Positions 51,480-55,880 of a stretch of 55,880 bases of DNA are shown here, one piece after another. Position numbers and translations under genes: made by a program. Under the pieces are notes generated by a model that had not been told where the DNA came from, ran no database searches, and was given only the letters and a program-made list of their open reading frames with translations. This stretch comes from [Eubacterium] saphenum. Lineage in GTDB: Bacteria; Bacillota; Clostridia; Oscillospirales; Ruminococcaceae. The stretch spans positions 1 to 55,880 of the forward strand of contig SFLN01000016.1 of NCBI GenBank assembly GCA_004554555.1. Direction: 5' to 3'. Position 1 is the stretch's first letter, and each line of letters opens with the position of its first letter.

Positions 51480-51730
51480 GAAACCTTTGCATTTTCGTCG
51501 GCATCGAACCGACGAAAATGCGGTTTTTTGAGAAACTTTGTTTCTCAAAAAACCATTGCGCCCGATTTTCCCTCGAATATTGCTTTGCGGTATGCGCGCT
51601 CCGGTCGATTTCGTCGGCATTGAACCGCCGAAATCGAGCGTTTTTTATGAACTTCGTTCCTAAAAACGCGTTGAAAGAAAACTGTTTACAAGAACTCCCA
51701 CAATCCTTTTGAAAAAGTCTTGACCGAAAA
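51480..51730. repeat. Intergenic palindromic repeat block R6
   Basis: Modules seen: 51489-51521 (GCATTTTCGTCGG / CCGACGAAAATGC), 51522-51553 (GGTTTTTTGAGAAA / TTTCTCAAAAAACC) and 51605-51637 (TCGATTTCGTCGG / CCGCCGAAATCGA, one mismatched pair). The last shows decay. No gene is seen; the segment 51373-51480 before it shows nothing clear. Confidence 0.7.
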
Positions 51731-51831
51731 CTTTTCGCTTAGCGGTGCTTGGGAACGGTTCGGCAATTTTTTCAGCGCTTGGTTGTTCTCTGCAAAAATT
51801 ACCACGGACAAAACAAATTTGCAAAAAGCCC

Positions 51832-51860
51832 TTGCATTTTTCATCGTTTTGTTATACAAT
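51832..51860 (+). promoter_or_regulatory. Promoter before the long-hairpin leader
   Basis: TTGCAT (51832-51837), 17-nt spacer, TACAAT (51855-51860). Transcription would start near 51866, at the base of the long hairpin. Confidence 0.6.
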
Positions 51861-51865
51861 ATTAT

Positions 51866-52029
51866 GGGAACTTCTAAAAACCTCCTTCGCGGCAGCTTTT
51901 CTATGACTTGTATCATCTGCTGCGTTGTCAAACCTTGAAATACATACAGTATTCCTACGGTTTGACGCCTTGCATCTGATACAAGTCATTGACGAAAATC
52001 TGCTCGCGTCCCGGTTTTTAGAGAACCCC
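51866..52029 (+). ncRNA. Candidate long-hairpin structured RNA (or inverted-repeat element)
   Basis: A single imperfect hairpin about 164 nt long. From the base outward: CTAAAAACC (51874-51882) with GGTTTTTAG (52013-52021); CGCGGCAG-TTTTC with its complement on the other arm (51888-51902 against 51990-52007); a perfect 13-bp helix ATGACTTGTATCA (51903-51915) with TGATACAAGTCAT (51977-51989); perfect GTCAAACC (51927-51934) with GGTTTGAC (51959-51966); apical AATAC / GTATT. It follows a promoter-like sequence and precedes a membrane-protein gene by about 48 nt. It may be a leader RNA, a small RNA or a small mobile inverted-repeat element; function unknown. Confidence 0.65.
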
Positions 52030-52077
52030 TTATATAGTATTATGCTCAAAATTATTTTCATCAAACGAGGTTAAAAT

Positions 52078-52980
52078 ATGGACAAACTCACGGCATTTTT
52101 CAAAAACGTGTGGTTCAGACGCGCTGTTGCGGCGCTCACCTGGGGTTACACGGCGTTTCTTATATGGGTTGCGTGGCTCTGCTTCGGATATCACTTTGAG
52201 CTTGAAAACCCCACACCGCTCTTCGTTCTCTACCTTTTCATCAACATTGTGGCATTCGGTCTGCTTATCTTCACGCGAAAACAGGTTATCACGCAGGTCA
52301 ACGCCTACGTCTTGCCGATTGTCGCGTTTTTGATACTGATTTTCGGCTTCGGGAAGTGGTACATCACGACGCCGCCGCTGGTTGTGGTTATCGCGTTTTT
52401 CTTCATCAACAGGTCAAATGAAACGCTTAAAACGGTGCTTGGAACAATGTACCTGCTGATGTACGTTATCGGAACAGTCGGCTTCATCGCGATGCGTATG
52501 TTTATGGGCAACATCACCTTCACGCTCGATGAAAACGGAAGCCCTTCCATAAGCGAGCTTGACCTCAGCCTACGCGACCCCGATTACGAGAAAATTTCGG
52601 AGTCGGGCGATTACCGCGTGGTGCGCTATATCTCGAAAACGGGCGACCGCGAGATGGTGTCCTATTACGTTGAGGACGCGCGCGAGGACGTGAAGATACC
52701 GATGGGAATTTGCAAGAAGGTTGCGGGCTGCCGTCACCTCCACACCGCCGTTTACGCGGGCGCTTCGAGCGACCATATTCGTTGGGCAACGCAAAAGGTT
52801 GACGGGAAAACGGTTGACGTGCTTTATGTTGAGGGAATTCTGCGTGAAAATCCCTATCTTATCAAGAAAATCGAAAGCGACAGCTCGGACAGCTCAAGTT
52901 CATCGGTTAAATCAAGTTCAACTTCATCAAGCAACGACAGCGAGAGCGATGAAAGCAGCGCAGTTTCCGAACGAAGCTGA
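52078..52980 (+). CDS. Uncharacterised four-TM membrane protein with Ser-rich tail
   Basis: Not recognised as a known family. The 300-aa product has four predicted membrane segments in the first 150 residues (roughly 18-40, 47-66, 75-97, 117-140), a soluble region of about 120 residues (LDLSLRDPDYEKISESGDYR onward) and a C-terminal tail made almost wholly of Ser, Asp and Glu. ATG 52078 follows GAGGTT. The 30-nt gap to the next gene, on the same strand, suggests an operon. It lies after the long hairpin. No catalytic motif was seen; a sensory or structural membrane role is only a guess. Confidence 0.85.
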   Translation: MDKLTAFFKNVWFRRAVAALTWGYTAFLIWVAWLCFGYHFELENPTPLFVLYLFINIVAFGLLIFTRKQVITQVNAYVLPIVAFLILIFGFGKWYITTPPLVVVIAFFFINRSNETLKTVLGTMYLLMYVIGTVGFIAMRMFMGNITFTLDENGSPSISELDLSLRDPDYEKISESGDYRVVRYISKTGDREMVSYYVEDAREDVKIPMGICKKVAGCRHLHTAVYAGASSDHIRWATQKVDGKTVDVLYVEGILRENPYLIKKIESDSSDSSSSSVKSSSTSSSNDSESDESSAVSERS

Positions 52981-53010
52981 TGACGGAAACAAAGCAAGGG
53001 GAGGATTGTA

Positions 53011-55527
53011 ATGGAAGATACGTTAAAGCTTGTAGGACGCACCTCCAACGAGATTTTTCTGCTGCGCTATCCGTCGTCCGTGCTGGATTTCTGCGGGTTT
53101 GATTTGTCATATTTTGCCAAAAGCGCGATTGACGCGTGCAGCGAGGCGCAGAAAACCGGCAAAATCAACCCCGATGTTTTCGCGCAGCTGCGCCGTGATA
53201 TACAGAACGCGCATTGCTATATCGAGCACAACATTCGGACAACCTACGAAAAGGTTGCGATAGACTGCTGGATTGATTACCTCTGCCGCCGCGACAACAT
53301 CGGCACGGGAACCCTCTGGAACCGCTATATAAGCTGCCGCACGCCGTTTGACAAGATGGTTTTCTCGCGGCTTTGCGAGTTTAGGTACAACCGCGCGATA
53401 AACGAGTGGCTGAACATCGTGCGCGTGCAGGACTACGCCAAGAGCAAGATTGACTTCGTGTTCACCAAGGACGTCAAAAACGCCAAGGAAGCCGCCTCGC
53501 GCAGAAATTACTTTGATTTGATGTTCAGCGTGACCGCGCAGGAAATGGGCTGCAGGCTTGAGGATTTGGGTGAAATCAAGGTATTCTCGGTCGGGAGAAC
53601 GCCGAGTTCGCCGTTTATGTTCTCGGCGATTTCCAAGGATATCGTGCGGCACGTTCTCGCGGATTTCGACTACTCGGACGATTACTCGGACATCGGCGAT
53701 TATCGCGAGATTTCTGATCAAATCGCGATGGACGCGTTTGCGAAGATGAAAGCGGGGCTGCCCGCGGAGCTTTCGAGCTACAACATCGTCCGCGGTAAGA
53801 TGGAAAATTACACCGAGAAAATCTATATGCCGTGCAGCTTGAAAGCTGTCGTTGACCTGGAGATTGACGCGATAATCGAGAGCGGCGGGATTTTGTGCCC
53901 GTGCAAACGCTGCGGGCGGCTGTACCTCAGAAACGCGGATTATAACGAGGATTACTGCCGAACCTATCTCACAAACGGCAAAACCTGCCTTGAAATCTAC
54001 CGCGAGGAACACCCCGTTCAGCGCATAACACCAACGCTTGAGGAGAAGTGCAGGGCGGTAACCGATGAGATTTACTCGCGCGTTGGCAAAACGATGAGCA
54101 CGAAGGAGTACGAAAACTGGTACACCTATATGAGCGCGATGAAAGGGAAAGTGGACACGGGCGAGATTTCCCCCGAGGAGCTGAACTCGTTCCTGGATTA
54201 CTCGCTGAGCGTGGATATATCGCGCTCCAAGCCGATTGTCGAGGTGCCGAAGCGCGAGGAGCGGCCGTCGCGAGAGCGCGTTGTGAAGCCGTTTGTGCCA
54301 GAGAGGATTTCGCGCAGCGAGCTTGCTCCGCAAAAAAAGTCCGAGCCCGAAAAGCCCGAGGAAGAGGAGGAAGCACCGAAGGACGGATTTTTCACATCGC
54401 CGACAGTGTTCCGCCGCAAAAACGAGGGACAGCAGATTTCGCACATTATTCGCGGCGGCGAACCGCGCGGCGACAGCGGTTACACGAAAAATCCAAATCC
54501 GCGTGATTTTCAGCCGTTTGCGCAGCCGAGTTATTCACCGCAGCCCGAGTTCCCCGAGCGCAAAATTACTGATGAGAACCGCGTTCGCGAGGATTTTGCC
54601 GAAGCTCCCGACCAGCCGAAGTTCGGCGGGGATTTCGTGCCGTTTTCGCAGGGCAGCGAGAGTGCGTTCGCCGAGGATTTCCCGCACGAGCAAAGCCGTT
54701 TCGTGAGCAAAAATTCCGCTCCCGAGGACGAAGCGGATTATGGTCAATCGGCAGAGACTTCTGAGAGATACACGGGCGCTGCGCAAAATTCAGCCGCAGT
54801 TTCCGATAGACACACAAGCGCTGTACAAAATCCGACAGAGGTTGTCGATAGACACACAAGCGCTGCACAAAACGCAGCCGAGGTTTCCGATAGACACACA
54901 AATGTTCCCGAAAAACCGGCAGAAAAGCGTGAGCAAAAGCCAAAGGTTATCAGGAAAAACGCGGCGGCGATTTCGGCTTACGGGAAAATGTCGGGTGCTG
55001 CGGTCACGACAGCGCCGCCCGAGATGGATTTGGTTTCCGCGAGAACCGATGACGAAAGAGTCGCGCAAAGAGTTCCCGAGGAAACACACGTTCCCGAGGA
55101 AACACACGTTCCCAAGGAAACACTCGTTCCCAAGGACACAAACCGTGCTGTTGAGCCAAATTTGATGAGCGAACAGGATTTCCCCGACGACGAGCCGTTT
55201 CGCGATATCGGAAGCATTTTCGATATTCTCGAGCAGTCGGAGAGCGATTTGAGCGGAAAGCCGCACAAGAACAGGTATATGGACGAGAACGAGCCGTCGC
55301 CCGAGTGGGAGAAAAAACCGCGCGAGAGCGTTCCTAAAGAGGTAACGAAGGAGAACGCGCCGAGCGGTATCTGGACGGAGGACAGAAATCTTTTCGGCAA
55401 TGACACGCAGTCCGAGCTGGATATGCTCAAGGAGAAAAAGCACTCCAAGTCCAACAAAACGCGCCGTTTGTACGACGTCATAATGCGCGAGCCGGACGAC
55501 AACCCGAATTTCCGCCGCAAAAATTAA
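53011..55527 (+). CDS. Uncharacterised protein with a cysteine cluster and long disordered tail
   Basis: 838-aa protein without a clear family. Residues 1 to about 295 are globular and hydrophilic. A zinc-finger-like cysteine cluster follows: CPCKRCGRL (Cys296, Cys298, Cys301) with Cys316 and Cys326 further on. Residues from about 425 on are disordered, rich in Pro, Glu and Lys, with two repeat sets: a 16-aa unit SDRHTSAAQN-type (about 585-635) and a 6-aa unit VPEETH (about 687-710). ATG 53011 has GGGGAGG upstream. No signal peptide or membrane segment, so it is likely cytoplasmic. It may belong to a Clostridial family of unknown function. Confidence 0.85.
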   Translation: MEDTLKLVGRTSNEIFLLRYPSSVLDFCGFDLSYFAKSAIDACSEAQKTGKINPDVFAQLRRDIQNAHCYIEHNIRTTYEKVAIDCWIDYLCRRDNIGTGTLWNRYISCRTPFDKMVFSRLCEFRYNRAINEWLNIVRVQDYAKSKIDFVFTKDVKNAKEAASRRNYFDLMFSVTAQEMGCRLEDLGEIKVFSVGRTPSSPFMFSAISKDIVRHVLADFDYSDDYSDIGDYREISDQIAMDAFAKMKAGLPAELSSYNIVRGKMENYTEKIYMPCSLKAVVDLEIDAIIESGGILCPCKRCGRLYLRNADYNEDYCRTYLTNGKTCLEIYREEHPVQRITPTLEEKCRAVTDEIYSRVGKTMSTKEYENWYTYMSAMKGKVDTGEISPEELNSFLDYSLSVDISRSKPIVEVPKREERPSRERVVKPFVPERISRSELAPQKKSEPEKPEEEEEAPKDGFFTSPTVFRRKNEGQQISHIIRGGEPRGDSGYTKNPNPRDFQPFAQPSYSPQPEFPERKITDENRVREDFAEAPDQPKFGGDFVPFSQGSESAFAEDFPHEQSRFVSKNSAPEDEADYGQSAETSERYTGAAQNSAAVSDRHTSAVQNPTEVVDRHTSAAQNAAEVSDRHTNVPEKPAEKREQKPKVIRKNAAAISAYGKMSGAAVTTAPPEMDLVSARTDDERVAQRVPEETHVPEETHVPKETLVPKDTNRAVEPNLMSEQDFPDDEPFRDIGSIFDILEQSESDLSGKPHKNRYMDENEPSPEWEKKPRESVPKEVTKENAPSGIWTEDRNLFGNDTQSELDMLKEKKHSKSNKTRRLYDVIMREPDDNPNFRRKN

Positions 55528-55576
55528 CAGCGCGCTCAGCACAACAGAATCCGTGTGCGAACCGAATATAAAACAA

Positions 55577-55621
55577 ATGCCGCGAGGTGATTTTTCGTCA
55601 CCGCGCGGCATATATTTTTTT
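55577..55621 (+). terminator. Bidirectional terminator between convergent genes
   Basis: ATGCCGCG with GGTGA pairs with TCACC and CGCGGCAT (55577-55611), followed by seven Ts on this strand; the reverse strand also carries a T-rich stretch. It serves the 53011 gene and the AbrB-like gene. Confidence 0.85.
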
Positions 55622-55644
55622 AGGTAATTTTGTGAAAAACCGCA

Positions 55645-55880
55645 TTACTCAGCGTTTTTTCCGGTCATCTGCGAGATTTCGGCAAGGCAGTTTTTGCAGA
55701 TATTCTTGCCCTTGAAGGTTGTGATTTCTCCCGCGTTGGAGCAAAAAGCGCAAGCAGGCGAGTACTTTTTCAAGATAATGTGGTCGTCTTCAACGTAGAT
55801 TTCAAGGCTGTCCTTTTCGTCTATGTCAAGATTTCTGCGGAGTTCAATGGGGATAACAATACGCCCAAGCTCGTCCACCT
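55645..55880 (-). CDS. AbrB-family transition regulator with zinc ribbon (partial)
   Basis: The 5' end lies beyond the window. The visible part is an AbrB/SpoVT-type DNA-binding region (DELGRIVIPIELRRNLDIDE) followed by a CxxC and a second CxxC pair (CAFCSN, CKNCLAE), a small zinc-ribbon tail. Relatives are about 80-90 aa, so only a few N-terminal residues are missing. The GTG at 55878 should not be taken as the true start. Target genes are unknown. It converges with the 53011 gene. Confidence 0.88.
   Translation of the reverse strand, partial: VDELGRIVIPIELRRNLDIDEKDSLEIYVEDDHIILKKYSPACAFCSNAGEITTFKGKNICKNCLAEISQMTGKNAE

Noticed and set aside
1..55880. tRNA or rRNA genes
   Set aside because: Intergenic gaps were read for cloverleaf-like and conserved rRNA words; none was recognised.

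Overview
The window looks like chromosomal DNA from a Gram-positive anaerobe of the Clostridia (Bacillota), probably near the Oscillospirales. Support comes from a complete V/A-type ATPase operon instead of an F-type one, a Gram-positive style dcw (division and cell wall) cluster with PASTA-bearing PBP2, FtsL/DivIB-like and single FtsZ proteins, a CwlD-like amidase, an RNase M5-like toprim protein, an AbrB-type regulator with a zinc ribbon, strong GGAGG ribosome binding sites and many TTG/GTG starts. No tRNA, rRNA, CRISPR array, transposase or phage gene was seen.

Layout. 1-365: palindromic repeat block. 366-1916 (-): flotillin-like SPFH protein. 2244-10847 (+): nine-gene V-type ATPase operon (G/H, C, I, K, F, E, A, B, D) closed by a terminator. 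11447-17577 (-): rel (ppGpp), recJ and purB, separated by palindromic repeat blocks. 18128-18937 (-): CwlD-like amidase, divergent from alaS. 19130-27386 (+): alaS, HIT protein, holA, RNase M5-like toprim, an MBOAT/AlgJ-like O-acetylation pair and an RluA-type pseudouridine synthase. 27602-33159 (+): PilZ protein, membrane diguanylate cyclase, ParA, ComFB-like protein and MreB, which look like one c-di-GMP and cytoskeleton locus. 33160-34459: a 1.3 kb gene-free segment of serial perfect hairpins followed by an AT-rich promoter region. 34460-51335 (+): dcw cluster mraZ, rsmH, ftsL, PBP2, murE, murF, mraY, ftsW, murG, murA, ftsQ, ftsZ (no murD). 51336-55527 (+): palindromic repeats, a 164-nt long-hairpin leader, a four-TM protein and a large zinc-finger/disordered protein. 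55645-55880 (-): AbrB-like gene cut by the window edge.

What stands out. (1) A mosaic family of intergenic palindromic modules recurs in at least six places and both orientations; stem sequences change while pairing is kept. (2) Three different degenerate tandem-repeat arrays fill the ftsW-murG, murG-murA and murA-ftsQ junctions. (3) A long imperfect hairpin directly follows a promoter-like sequence ahead of an uncharacterised membrane gene. (4) The PilZ-GGDEF-ParA-ComFB-MreB cluster combines two candidate cyclic-dinucleotide receptors, a c-di-GMP synthase and two cytoskeletal/positioning ATPases. (5) A decayed extra PASTA repeat lies in frame just after the PBP2 stop codon.

The gene products cover ion-driven energetics (V-ATPase), stringent response (Rel), purine synthesis (PurB), DNA repair and replication (RecJ, HolA), translation (AlaS, RluA family) and peptidoglycan synthesis with division. 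Functions are assigned by reading protein motifs only; no database search was possible.
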